From positions 44,683 to 108,682 of the forward strand of contig CAMTOK010000001.1 of the NCBI GenBank assembly GCA_947074115.1: a stretch of 64,000 nt of DNA, given 5' to 3'. The notes under the pieces were generated by a model. It did no database searches and was not told where the DNA came from. It was given only the letters and a program-made list of their open reading frames with translations. The stretch is from an uncultured Erysipelotrichaceae bacterium (GTDB lineage: Bacteria; Bacillota_I; Bacilli_A; Erysipelotrichales; Coprobacillaceae). The translations under genes were made by a program, and so were the position numbers. Positions 36,433 to 45,053 of the stretch are shown in pieces (position 1 is the stretch's first letter; each line of letters opens with the position of its first letter).

Positions 36433-37693
36433 CGAATTCCTTTCCAGTTAGAAAATAAATTGTATCAAGTTTAACACCCTGTGCTACTTTTTGAATATCT
36501 TCTAAACTTACACTCATTAATTTTTCTAAATAGTTTTCATAAGCATCTTCATGTCCTGTAATATCTTTGTTATAAGCAAGTGCTATAATACTTCCAGGAT
36601 CATCCTTAGCTTTACGTAATGAGTTACATAATTGCCCTTTTGCCATTTCTACATCTGAAGGGTCTATTACACCATTTTGTATCTTTTCAAGTTCTTCAGT
36701 AATTAACTGTTTTGCTTTATCATAATCTTTAGATTCAATCCCTGCATTGACGAGCATAATTCCATTAAATGCATCGTAACTTGATGAAACATAATAACAT
36801 AAACTGTTTTGTTCTCTGACAACTTGGAACAATTTCGATTGTGAAAAACCACCATAAATAGCGTTGAATAATGTAAATGCATAATGGTCTTCACTCATAA
36901 ATGACGCATGTGTCGTATATCCCATATTTAATTTTGATTGAGATAAATCTTGTTTTTCAATAACCTCTAATACATCTTTTCTTTCACTGTTAAAGATATA
37001 TGCTGTTTCATATGATTCATTAACAACTGGAAAAGATATATGTTCTTTACAAATATCTACAATACTTTCATCTATATCTCCAACAATATATAAATGTTTC
37101 ACATCGTCATTAATACATTTTAAGAAATATTCATATAAATCTTTTGCAGAAATTTGATCTATTTCATCTTCATAGCCAGTAGATGAAATTCCTAGTGTAT
37201 GACCTTCACCCATATATTCAAATAATTTATCAACTGAATATCCAAATTTATCATCTTTTTGTGCTTGTAAACGTTCTTTTAATTCTTTCTTTTTAATCGC
37301 CACAATTTCTTCATTAAAAGCACCTTCACTAGCATATGGATGTTTAAATAAATCATTAATTAATTTTAATTGATCAACAAATAAAGATGCTTTTGTTGGT
37401 AAAAATCTTTCATTAACAAAACTAGAATACACATTAATAATATGTGATTTCCCTTTTGTTGAAATATTTGCAGACAAACGTGCACCATATTGATCATCTA
37501 AAAACTGAGAAATCAATTTTGATGATGGTAACTCCTGTGTTGCTGCACTTAAAACGAAAGTTAAAAGTGTTCTCAAAGTTGTTGTTTCTTTACTTAGGGG
37601 ACTTTGAAGTCTTAAAGATAGAGATACAGTTTTAAACTTTGGTGTTGGCAACAAGTGTAACACATAACCATTAAGATTGTAATTTTTTTCCAT
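36413..37693 (-). CDS. M16-family inactive partner, YmfF-like
   Basis: This 426-residue protein has two M16-type domains but no HxxEH motif in the first 100 residues, as expected for the non-catalytic partner. It contains FLDDQYGARLSANISTKGKSH and NAIYGGFSQSKLFQVVREQNSLCYYVSSSYDAF, the typical M16 C-terminal motif with Arg and Tyr. It is the first gene of the two-gene unit with the YmfH-like peptidase. Confidence 0.88.
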   Translation of the reverse strand: MEKNYNLNGYVLHLLPTPKFKTVSLSLRLQSPLSKETTTLRTLLTFVLSAATQELPSSKLISQFLDDQYGARLSANISTKGKSHIINVYSSFVNERFLPTKASLFVDQLKLINDLFKHPYASEGAFNEEIVAIKKKELKERLQAQKDDKFGYSVDKLFEYMGEGHTLGISSTGYEDEIDQISAKDLYEYFLKCINDDVKHLYIVGDIDESIVDICKEHISFPVVNESYETAYIFNSERKDVLEVIEKQDLSQSKLNMGYTTHASFMSEDHYAFTLFNAIYGGFSQSKLFQVVREQNSLCYYVSSSYDAFNGIMLVNAGIESKDYDKAKQLITEELEKIQNGVIDPSDVEMAKGQLCNSLRKAKDDPGSIIALAYNKDITGHEDAYENYLEKLMSVSLEDIQKVAQGVKLDTIYFLTGKEFDGNNTL

Positions 37694-37771
37694 AATAACT
37701 CCTTTAACATATTGTAATAGTATTAGTATACCACAATTATTAGATTTGCACCCAACGAATACAATAATTAT

Positions 37772-37803
37772 AAAAAAAGTGTATTACAAATTGTAATACA
37801 CTT
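37772..37803 (-). terminator. Terminator of the nucleoside ABC operon
   Basis: Reverse strand AAGTGTATTAC, 5-nt loop, GTAATACACTT, then a run of T, just after the last permease gene. Confidence 0.88.
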
Positions 37804-37808
37804 CATTT

Positions 37809-38771
37809 CTATCGAGTTGACTTATCGTATGGAATACCGGCTGCTTTTGGTGCAGCTGAATCTTTTGATGTAAATGTTAAGATAATCAATGTCGCAACGA
37901 ATGGAATTAATTTAAAGATAACACTTGGTAGTCCAAGAGAACTTAAAATTGGAATAGATCCATAAGTATAGGCTAATGTTTTCATAACACCAAAGAATAA
38001 TGCTGCGCCAGCAATTCTCCAAGGCTTCCAGTTACCAAAAATTAATACTGCTAAAGCTAAGAACCCATAACCTGCTACTGTACAGTTATATTCTGTTGAA
38101 ATAGGAATGATATAAATTAAACCACCCATTCCTGCTAATACTCCTGATAAAACAACGCCTAAGTATCTAATTTTTGGAACATTGATCCCAGCTGCGTCAG
38201 CAGCGTGAGGGTTTTCACCACAAGCTCTAATTCTTAATCCTGTTCTTGTCTTATAAATAAAGAACCAAGAAACGACTAAGATAAATAATCCTATAAAAGT
38301 TGATAAGTATGTATTCTTAAAAAACAAATCACCGATGATAGGAATTTGACTTAAAAATGGAACTTCTACGATTCTAAAAGTATTTCTAAACATAACATTA
38401 GGTAAACCATCTAATGTTACTTTTGCGATAAATAATCCTAGAGCAGGAGCTAACATATTTAATGCTGTCCCACTAATAGTTTGATCTGATTTTAAGTTGA
38501 TTGCTGCATAAGCATGTAATAATGAGAATAACCCACCAATAACTGCTGAAATCACCAATGCAACTAGGAATAATGGTAAACCATTCATCCAACCATGAGT
38601 TTGACTCATGTTAATAAAGTAAATACCACCGAATGCACCTATAATCATAATCCCTTCTAAAGCGATATTAACAACACCACTTCGTTCAGAGAACATACCA
38701 CCTAAGGCAACAATTAATAAAGGGATTGTAAATAATAATGTTTGACTAAATAAGAAATATACTAAATCCAT
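37809..38771 (-). CDS. Nucleoside ABC transporter permease, YufQ/NupQ type
   Basis: This 320-residue protein has about eight membrane segments of the BPD_transp_2 family: GGMFSERSGVVNIALEGIMIIGAFGG, RTGLRIRACGENPHAADAAGINV (EAA-like loop) and GAALFFGVMKTL. It pairs with the longer permease upstream, whose stop overlaps its start. With the ATPase and BMP lipoprotein genes it forms a guanosine/nucleoside uptake system. Confidence 0.9.
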   Translation of the reverse strand: MDLVYFLFSQTLLFTIPLLIVALGGMFSERSGVVNIALEGIMIIGAFGGIYFINMSQTHGWMNGLPLFLVALVISAVIGGLFSLLHAYAAINLKSDQTISGTALNMLAPALGLFIAKVTLDGLPNVMFRNTFRIVEVPFLSQIPIIGDLFFKNTYLSTFIGLFILVVSWFFIYKTRTGLRIRACGENPHAADAAGINVPKIRYLGVVLSGVLAGMGGLIYIIPISTEYNCTVAGYGFLALAVLIFGNWKPWRIAGAALFFGVMKTLAYTYGSIPILSSLGLPSVIFKLIPFVATLIILTFTSKDSAAPKAAGIPYDKSTR

Positions 38772-39862
38772 TATTCGCTACCTCCATCACTTGGCAAGAG
38801 ACCCTTCTCTTTCCGTTTGTTATAACTATCAATAAATCCTTTAACAAGTAAAGTAAATGAACTAAAGTAGATAATAACAGCAACCATAACGTCAATAACT
38901 TCAACTGGTATATTAACTGCTTGCATGTAATTTCCACCAAGGTTGATATAAGAAACAAATAGCGCAGATGCTATACATCCTAATGGACTGTTCATACCTA
39001 ATAATGCAACTGGTATACCGTTAAATCCTTCAACCATTAAAACTTCAGCTGTAGAAATTGCTTTTCCAGTTCCAGCAATATAAGTTAATCCTCCACCTAA
39101 ACCGGCAAAGAATCCAGCACATAATAATGAGAAAATTGCTAAGTTTTTATCGTTCATACCAGCATATTGAGTTGCGTTTTGATTGTAACCACATGCTTTT
39201 AATTCGTAACCAAATGTTGTTTTATTTAATATATACCAAGCGACAATACAAACAACAATTGCTATGATTGTACCGGCATTAATATCAGACCCAGGGAAAA
39301 TTTTATTTAATCCCATTTTCGGTATAGCAACTAACGCGGTTTGTGAACGTGCTCCAGCTTGATCATAAATAAACGCTTTTACGCCTTCAATAACGAGTAA
39401 CATACCAATGTAGTTAAACATAATTCCCGAAATAACAATGTTTACGTTTTTATACGCTTTTAATATACCTGGTATCAAAGCCCATAAAGCACCAGCAATA
39501 CCAGCACCTAATAAAGCAACAATCCATAGAACTGAATCTGGAATGACACCATATAATGTATTTGCTAAAAAGATTGATGTAAATGCACCGACTGTAAACT
39601 GTCCAGTGGCACCAATGTTGAAGTTACCACATTTAAATGCAAATGCAACTGATAACCCCGTCATCATAATTGGTACAGCAAAGTATAAAACTTGTCCTGT
39701 ACTTCTTAAACCTCTATAAAATCCACCTTGTAACATAATTGAAAATGCACGGACACCTTGAGAAGGATTTGCGATCATAATGATGATAAATCCAACCAAA
39801 AGTCCACAGGCAATAGCAGCTAATGAGGCTAAAAATAACTTTACGGATTCTCTATTTTTCAT
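38771..39862 (-). CDS. Nucleoside ABC transporter permease, YufP/NupP type
   Basis: This 363-residue protein has about nine membrane segments of the BPD_transp_2 family: VAFAFKCGNFNIGATGQFTVGAF, KTTFGYELKACGYNQNATQYAGM and GFNGIPVALLGMNSPLGCIASAL. It overlaps the ATPase gene by 11 nt. Confidence 0.9.
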   Translation of the reverse strand: MKNRESVKLFLASLAAIACGLLVGFIIIMIANPSQGVRAFSIMLQGGFYRGLRSTGQVLYFAVPIMMTGLSVAFAFKCGNFNIGATGQFTVGAFTSIFLANTLYGVIPDSVLWIVALLGAGIAGALWALIPGILKAYKNVNIVISGIMFNYIGMLLVIEGVKAFIYDQAGARSQTALVAIPKMGLNKIFPGSDINAGTIIAIVVCIVAWYILNKTTFGYELKACGYNQNATQYAGMNDKNLAIFSLLCAGFFAGLGGGLTYIAGTGKAISTAEVLMVEGFNGIPVALLGMNSPLGCIASALFVSYINLGGNYMQAVNIPVEVIDVMVAVIIYFSSFTLLVKGFIDSYNKRKEKGLLPSDGGSE

Positions 39863-41384
39863 AACCCTTACCTCGCTTACTTCCGGACATAAATAATCCT
39901 AATTCTTGTTCAGTTGTTTCTTCAGGTAAAACATCTGCGATAATTTCACCTTCATACATAACAAGGATTCGATCACTAACGTTCATAACTTCATCTAATT
40001 CTAAAGAGACAAGTAAAACTGCTTTTCCTGCATCTCTTTGTGCAATGATTTGGCTATGGATAAATTCAATTGCACCTACATCTAACCCTCTTGTTGGTTG
40101 AACAGCAATGAGTAAATCACCATTAGCTTCAATTTCTCTTGCGATAATTGCTTTTTGTTGGTTTCCTCCAGACATTCCTCTTACAATAGAGCGACTTCCT
40201 TCACCAGATCTTACATCATATTTTTTAATCAATTCATCAGCTTCACTATACATTTTATTAAAATTAATGATTCCAAACTTTTGATGATTTTCATCGAAAT
40301 AGTTCTTCAAAATAATATTTTCAGCTAAATTATAATCTAAGACCAAACCGTGTTTATGTCTATCTTCAGGAATGTGTGTCATACCTTTAAGTGATCTTTG
40401 ACGAATTGAATCTTTTGTAATGTCTTCCTTATTTAAATATATTGATCCTGCATCAACATTTAATAAACCATAAATTGCATATATCAATTCGCTTTGACCG
40501 TTCCCATCGATCCCTGCAATACATGTAATTTCACCACGTTTAACTTCGAATGAAACATGGTTTAAAACTGGTTTATGCCCCTTTTCAGTTGATAACGAGA
40601 TATCTTCTACCTCTAATATAACATCCCCAATTTGAGGTGCTTTTTTAGTGATATCGAAATTAACTTTACGTCCAACCATCAATTCAGATAATTTATCTTT
40701 TGATGTTGTTGCGACATCTACAGTGTCAACATATTTCCCTTTACGTATGATCGTACAACGATCAGCAACTTCTTTAATTTCATTTAATTTATGCGTAATG
40801 AAAACAATTGATTTTCCTTGCGTAATTAACATCTTCATTATTTTCATTAACTCATCAATTTCTTGTGGTGTTAAAACTGCTGTAGGTTCATCAAAAATAA
40901 GAATATCATTATTTCTAAATAACATTTTTAATATTTCAACACGTTGTTGCATCCCAACAGTTATATCTTTGATATAAGCATCAGGATCGATATTTAAATG
41001 ATAATCTTGTGATAACTTCATCACTTTTTCTCTTGCATGATCATACTTTAAAATTCCGCGTTTTGTTTCTTCAACACCTAAAATAATATTTTCTAATACA
41101 GTAAAGTTATGTACTAATTTAAAATGTTGGTGAACCATCCCTATTCCTAAACGATTCGCATCATTTGGATCGTGTATTTCAACTTTTTCACCATTGATCT
41201 TAATCTCACCAATTTCTGGTTGATAAAGACCGAATAGTACACTCATTAAAGTTGATTTTCCTGCTCCATTTTCACCTAATAAAGCATGGATTTCGCCTTT
41301 TTTTACTTGCAATGTTATATCGTCATTTGCTTTTATACCAGGAAACTCTTTGGTAATATTAAGCATCTCTATTGCATACTCCAT
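39852..41384 (-). CDS. Nucleoside ABC transporter ATPase, YufO/NupO type
   Basis: This 510-residue protein has two ABC domains in one chain. Domain 1: LLGENGAGKSTLMSVLFGLY (Walker A), ITVGMQQRVEILKMLF (signature) and ILIFDEPTAVLTPQEI. Domain 2: IAGIDGNGQSELIYAIYG (degenerate Walker A), RGMSGGNQQKAIIAREI and LLIAVQPTRGLDVGA. This is the ribose/nucleoside import layout in which the second site is impaired. It is separated from the BMP lipoprotein gene by a hairpin and probably has its own promoter. Confidence 0.93.
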   Translation of the reverse strand: MEYAIEMLNITKEFPGIKANDDITLQVKKGEIHALLGENGAGKSTLMSVLFGLYQPEIGEIKINGEKVEIHDPNDANRLGIGMVHQHFKLVHNFTVLENIILGVEETKRGILKYDHAREKVMKLSQDYHLNIDPDAYIKDITVGMQQRVEILKMLFRNNDILIFDEPTAVLTPQEIDELMKIMKMLITQGKSIVFITHKLNEIKEVADRCTIIRKGKYVDTVDVATTSKDKLSELMVGRKVNFDITKKAPQIGDVILEVEDISLSTEKGHKPVLNHVSFEVKRGEITCIAGIDGNGQSELIYAIYGLLNVDAGSIYLNKEDITKDSIRQRSLKGMTHIPEDRHKHGLVLDYNLAENIILKNYFDENHQKFGIINFNKMYSEADELIKKYDVRSGEGSRSIVRGMSGGNQQKAIIAREIEANGDLLIAVQPTRGLDVGAIEFIHSQIIAQRDAGKAVLLVSLELDEVMNVSDRILVMYEGEIIADVLPEETTEQELGLFMSGSKRGKGYEK

Positions 41385-41477
41385 CTAATCACTCCTTTTA
41401 ATCTAAATTATACATGATAAAGTTGTTTATGAAAATACAATTCTAATATATTGTAGACAAATTTCAACTTTTCTATT

Positions 41478-41510
41478 ATAAAAAAACTACGAACAGAGTT
41501 CGTAGTTTTT
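41478..41510 (-). terminator. Terminator between the BMP lipoprotein gene and the ABC genes
   Basis: Reverse strand AAAAACTACGAAC, 3-nt loop, GTTCGTAGTTTTT, then T. Partial read-through would give much binding protein and less transporter. Confidence 0.88.
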
Positions 41511-41515
41511 AAAGA

Positions 41516-42559
41516 TTATTCAAATGAAACAGTAACATTTGACCAAGTTAATTTGCTTGGATCTTTAGCACTATTGCTTGAATCTAAATCTTTGTTAGTT
41601 AATAAGTTGATTGAACCAGCTTCAATTTGTCCTTTAACTGCAGTGTAATCAGCTTCAGTTAAGTTAGCAAATCTACCTGGGAAAGCAGTGTCTCCTGCTT
41701 TGTCTAAAGTGATGACTTTTCCACCTTGGAATGAATCGCTTCCATATGCTTCTAAACCTTCTCTAACAGCAGCTGTAACTCCTTTTAATGCAGAAGTTAA
41801 AACTGTATCTGATAAATCATGTTGATCTGAATCGACACCGATAGTTGCTTTGTTTAATTCTTCAGCAGCTGAGAAAATTGAGTTACAAATTCCTCCACCA
41901 CAAGAGAAGATAACATCAGTTCCAGCATTGTACCATGCTTTAGCTTGAGTGTTGATTTCAGGAGATTCACTGAAAGTTCCTGTATATGTATATTTAACAT
42001 TTACAGTAGTGTTTAATTCTTTAGCTGCATCATTAGCACCTTGGATATATCCGATACCGAAGTTAACAACTGCGTCAACTGCCATACCACCCATGAAACC
42101 TAAGTTAGTATATCCTTCTTTAACAGCAGCATATCCAGCTAAGTATCCAGATTCTGCTTCAGCAAACATATAGCTTACTGTGTTGCTAGTTGGAGCTAAA
42201 TCAGATTGGTCAATTGCGATGAATTTAACATCAGGGAATTCTTCTTGAGATTCCATTAAAGCTTCAGTAAAGTTGAACCCTGGAGTTACAACAACTTTTG
42301 CTCCGTTGTCAATTGCTTCAGCAATTGTCGCTTTTAAACCAGCTTTGTCAGTATCTTGAGGTTGGTAATACTTATAAGTTTTACCAGAAGTTTCACCGTA
42401 AGCTTTTACAGCTTCCCAAGCACTTTGATTAAACGATTTGTCAGTAACAGTTCCAGCATCAGTAACTAATGCCACTTCGTATCCGTCGTCTTCACTGTTT
42501 CCGCCACATCCTACTAACAATAACGATAATGCTAGTAATGAAGTGAATAATTTTTTCAT
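41516..42559 (-). CDS. BMP-family nucleoside-binding lipoprotein, YufN/NupN type
   Basis: This 347-residue protein has a lipoprotein signal (MKKLFTSLLALSLLLVGCGG; lipid Cys18). The mature part matches BmpA/PnrA: ALVTDAGTVTDKSFNQSAWEAV, VVTPGFNFTEALMESQEEFPDVKFIAID, GMAVDAVVNFGIGYIQGAND, DVIFSCGGGICNSIF and VDSDQHDLSDTVLTSALKG. It captures nucleosides outside the cell for the ABC permease. ATG 42559 is chosen because it gives a proper signal peptide and has GGAGG upstream. Confidence 0.94.
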   Translation of the reverse strand: MKKLFTSLLALSLLLVGCGGNSEDDGYEVALVTDAGTVTDKSFNQSAWEAVKAYGETSGKTYKYYQPQDTDKAGLKATIAEAIDNGAKVVVTPGFNFTEALMESQEEFPDVKFIAIDQSDLAPTSNTVSYMFAEAESGYLAGYAAVKEGYTNLGFMGGMAVDAVVNFGIGYIQGANDAAKELNTTVNVKYTYTGTFSESPEINTQAKAWYNAGTDVIFSCGGGICNSIFSAAEELNKATIGVDSDQHDLSDTVLTSALKGVTAAVREGLEAYGSDSFQGGKVITLDKAGDTAFPGRFANLTEADYTAVKGQIEAGSINLLTNKDLDSSNSAKDPSKLTWSNVTVSFE

Positions 42560-42594
42560 TCCTTTTATCCTCCTTTGAAAAAATATCTGAAAAT

Positions 42595-42623
42595 ATTGTA
42601 CCACCATTTTAGACAATTTAAAA
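42595..42623 (-). promoter_or_regulatory. Promoter for the BMP lipoprotein gene
   Basis: Reverse strand TTTTAA (42618-42623), 17 nt, TACAAT (42595-42600) with TGG before it (extended -10). It overlaps the terminator tail of ftsK. Confidence 0.55.
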
Positions 42624-42667
42624 GAGAGAATGCGTCAAATCATTAAATTTGGGCAAAATCTCTCTCT
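42617..42667 (-). terminator. Terminator after ftsK/spoIIIE
   Basis: Reverse strand AGAGAGA (42661-42667) pairs with TCTCTCT (42623-42629), then TTTAAA. An inner AAAT/ATTT stem shortens the loop. Confidence 0.65.
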
Positions 42668-42670
42668 ATT

Positions 42671-44977
42671 TTATAATTCTTCTTCATTATATTGTCGAAT
42701 ATAGACCTCTCGTGGTTTACTTCCGAGTTGTGGACCAATAATTCCATCCTCTTCAAGCTGATCAATGATTCGAGCAGCTTTGTTATATCCGATTCTAAAC
42801 TTTCTTTGTAATAATGATGTACTTGCCTTTTGAACTTGTATAACAAATTCTCTACACATTTCATATTCTTCATCTGTTTCTTCATGATCATCATGAGATG
42901 ACTGAGAAGAAAATTTTGCTTCTGTAAATTTTTCTTCATAGTGTGCTTCTTGTTGTCCAGCGACATAATGAACAATTGATGACACTTCATCATCTGAAAC
43001 AAAACATCCTTGAACACGTGTTGGAGATGAAGAACCCATTGGAGAGAATAACATATCACCTTTTCCAAGAAGTTTTTCTGCCCCTGAAGCATCAAGAATC
43101 GTTCTTGAATCTATACTAGAAGATACCGCAAATGCTATACGTGATGGGATATTGGCTTTGATAACACCTGTAATAATATCTGTAGAAGGTCTTTGTGTCG
43201 CGACGATTAAGTGAATTCCAGCTGCACGGGCCATTTGTGAGATACGCATAATGCAATCTTCAACCTCTTTACTTGCAACCATCATTAAGTCAGCAACTTC
43301 ATCTAATATAACAACGTGATAAGATAAAACTTCTTTTTGATCGTCTTCACTTTTACCACTGTTATATTGTTCTACATAATCATTATAACCTTTAATATTT
43401 CTTGCATTAACATTAGCAAATAAATCATATCGTCGTTCCATTTCAACAACAACTTGTCTAAGGACAGCTGCTGCCTTTTTTGGATCTGTTACAACAGGAG
43501 ACAATAAATGAGGTATACCATTATAAATAGATAGTTCTACTTTTTTTGGATCGACTAAAATCAATTTAACTTCATTTGGTTTTGCTCTCATTAAAATAGA
43601 TGAGATTATTGTATTAACACAAACAGATTTTCCTGAGCCAGTCGCACCTGCTATAAGTAAATGAGGCATTTTATCAAGTTCAGCATAGAGTGGTTTTCCT
43701 GAAACATCTTTTCCTAATGCAACAACTAATTTATTATCTTTTAAAGATGTATCATTCATAAGTGTTCGAAGAACATCCTTAAACCCTACCATAGAGGAAT
43801 TCTGATTTGGTATTTCTATTCCTACATACGGTTTTCCTGGAATTGGTGCTTCGATTCTAATATCTGCAGTCGCAAGAGCTAATTTAATATCATCTTGTAA
43901 CTGTAAAATTTTATTTACACGTGTTCCAGTTTCTAATTTTAATTCATATTTCGTAATTGTTGGTCCAATATAAGCATTTTCTATAGCTGCTTTGACCCCA
44001 AATTGTTCTAATACTGATGTTAAGCGTGCAGCATTTTTGTTTGCCGAGGCTCTTTCCTTTGTCGTATTATTTGTTGATGATGTTGATAATAAGGATAACG
44101 GCGGAAGTTTATAAGGTCCAGTGATTCTTTTTGGTTTTGGCTTAACTTCTTCTTCAATAGGTTCGTTAATCATAACTGGAGGTTCAATTATGTCCTCTTC
44201 TAAAGGTGTATGTACACGCAGTGGCGGTAATTCATCATCTTCGATTTCTAATTCGTGTTCAGTAAATTCAAATGCTTGGATAATTTCATCATCCATAAAT
44301 TCTTTTTTCTTCTCTTCAAACACTTCATCGGGGAATAACGGAATTGTTTTTCCTTTTGTTTTAAAATCAAAAAACTTAGATCTTGATTTAATAATAACTG
44401 GTTCTACCGGCTCATCCTTTTTAACTTTAGATGATTTCTTAGATTTATGAGCTTTCATAATTTTATTTTTATAGTTAACATAGATTTTAGCACTAAACAA
44501 TGCGATACCAACGAGTAATAATAGAATAGAAAAAATAATGGCCCCTAATTGATCAATCAGTCCACTTAAAATACCATATAAGGTCACACCCACAAGGCCT
44601 CCCTTATTTAATCCACCACTATTAATATAACTATTAATAACACTTGGTCCTTTAATAGAAACATCGGCAGGAACACTTGCTAAAATGTGTGACGCCATCA
44701 ACATCAAATATATTCCAACAGCTTCTGGCCCTTTATATTTAGGGAGTTTCGCTTGATACATGACATAAGCAGCAGTCATGAAAATAACAGCATAGACAAC
44801 ACCAAAAAGATTCCCACTAATAAAAGCAAATACATAGTGAAGTCCATCTCCTACTATTCCTAATCTTAATGCAGCAATGACAACAACAAACATGACGAGC
44901 AATGCCCCAACTCTTATTCTTAGGGTTTCACTCATAATCTCACTTTTAGATTTCTTACTTCTTTTACTCTTTGCCAT
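42671..44977 (-). CDS. FtsK/SpoIIIE DNA translocase
   Basis: This protein of about 768 residues pumps chromosomal DNA through the division or spore septum. It has about four N-terminal membrane segments, a variable acidic linker, then the motor with VALGKDVSGKPL, AGATGSGKSVCVNTII (Walker A) and YHVVILDEVADLMMV (Walker B), and RPSTDIITGVIKANIPSRIAFAV. The C-terminal gamma winged helix (LLQRKFRIGYNKAARIIDQLEEDGIIG) reads KOPS/SRS-type sites. ATG 44977 is chosen: it follows GTGGG and starts the usual Lys-rich cytosolic end. FtsK and SpoIIIE cannot be told apart by this alone; sigK and dpa genes nearby make a sporulation role plausible. Confidence 0.93.
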   Translation of the reverse strand: MAKSKRSKKSKSEIMSETLRIRVGALLVMFVVVIAALRLGIVGDGLHYVFAFISGNLFGVVYAVIFMTAAYVMYQAKLPKYKGPEAVGIYLMLMASHILASVPADVSIKGPSVINSYINSGGLNKGGLVGVTLYGILSGLIDQLGAIIFSILLLLVGIALFSAKIYVNYKNKIMKAHKSKKSSKVKKDEPVEPVIIKSRSKFFDFKTKGKTIPLFPDEVFEEKKKEFMDDEIIQAFEFTEHELEIEDDELPPLRVHTPLEEDIIEPPVMINEPIEEEVKPKPKRITGPYKLPPLSLLSTSSTNNTTKERASANKNAARLTSVLEQFGVKAAIENAYIGPTITKYELKLETGTRVNKILQLQDDIKLALATADIRIEAPIPGKPYVGIEIPNQNSSMVGFKDVLRTLMNDTSLKDNKLVVALGKDVSGKPLYAELDKMPHLLIAGATGSGKSVCVNTIISSILMRAKPNEVKLILVDPKKVELSIYNGIPHLLSPVVTDPKKAAAVLRQVVVEMERRYDLFANVNARNIKGYNDYVEQYNSGKSEDDQKEVLSYHVVILDEVADLMMVASKEVEDCIMRISQMARAAGIHLIVATQRPSTDIITGVIKANIPSRIAFAVSSSIDSRTILDASGAEKLLGKGDMLFSPMGSSSPTRVQGCFVSDDEVSSIVHYVAGQQEAHYEEKFTEAKFSSQSSHDDHEETDEEYEMCREFVIQVQKASTSLLQRKFRIGYNKAARIIDQLEEDGIIGPQLGSKPREVYIRQYNEEEL

Positions 44978-45028
44978 TCCTTCACCCACTTTCATTGAAT
45001 TATTATAACAAATATTTACTTTAATGCA

Positions 45029-45053
45029 AAGAAAAAGCAAGATGACTCTTGCT
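45029..45053 (-). terminator. Terminator between the RNase J gene and ftsK
   Basis: Reverse strand AAGCAAG, 6-nt loop, CTTGCTT (45034-45053), then TTTCTTT. Confidence 0.7.

Noticed and set aside
42643..43095. Frame inside the ftsK gene on the same strand
   Set aside because: It lies in another frame of the motor and gamma domains and its product has no recognisable features.
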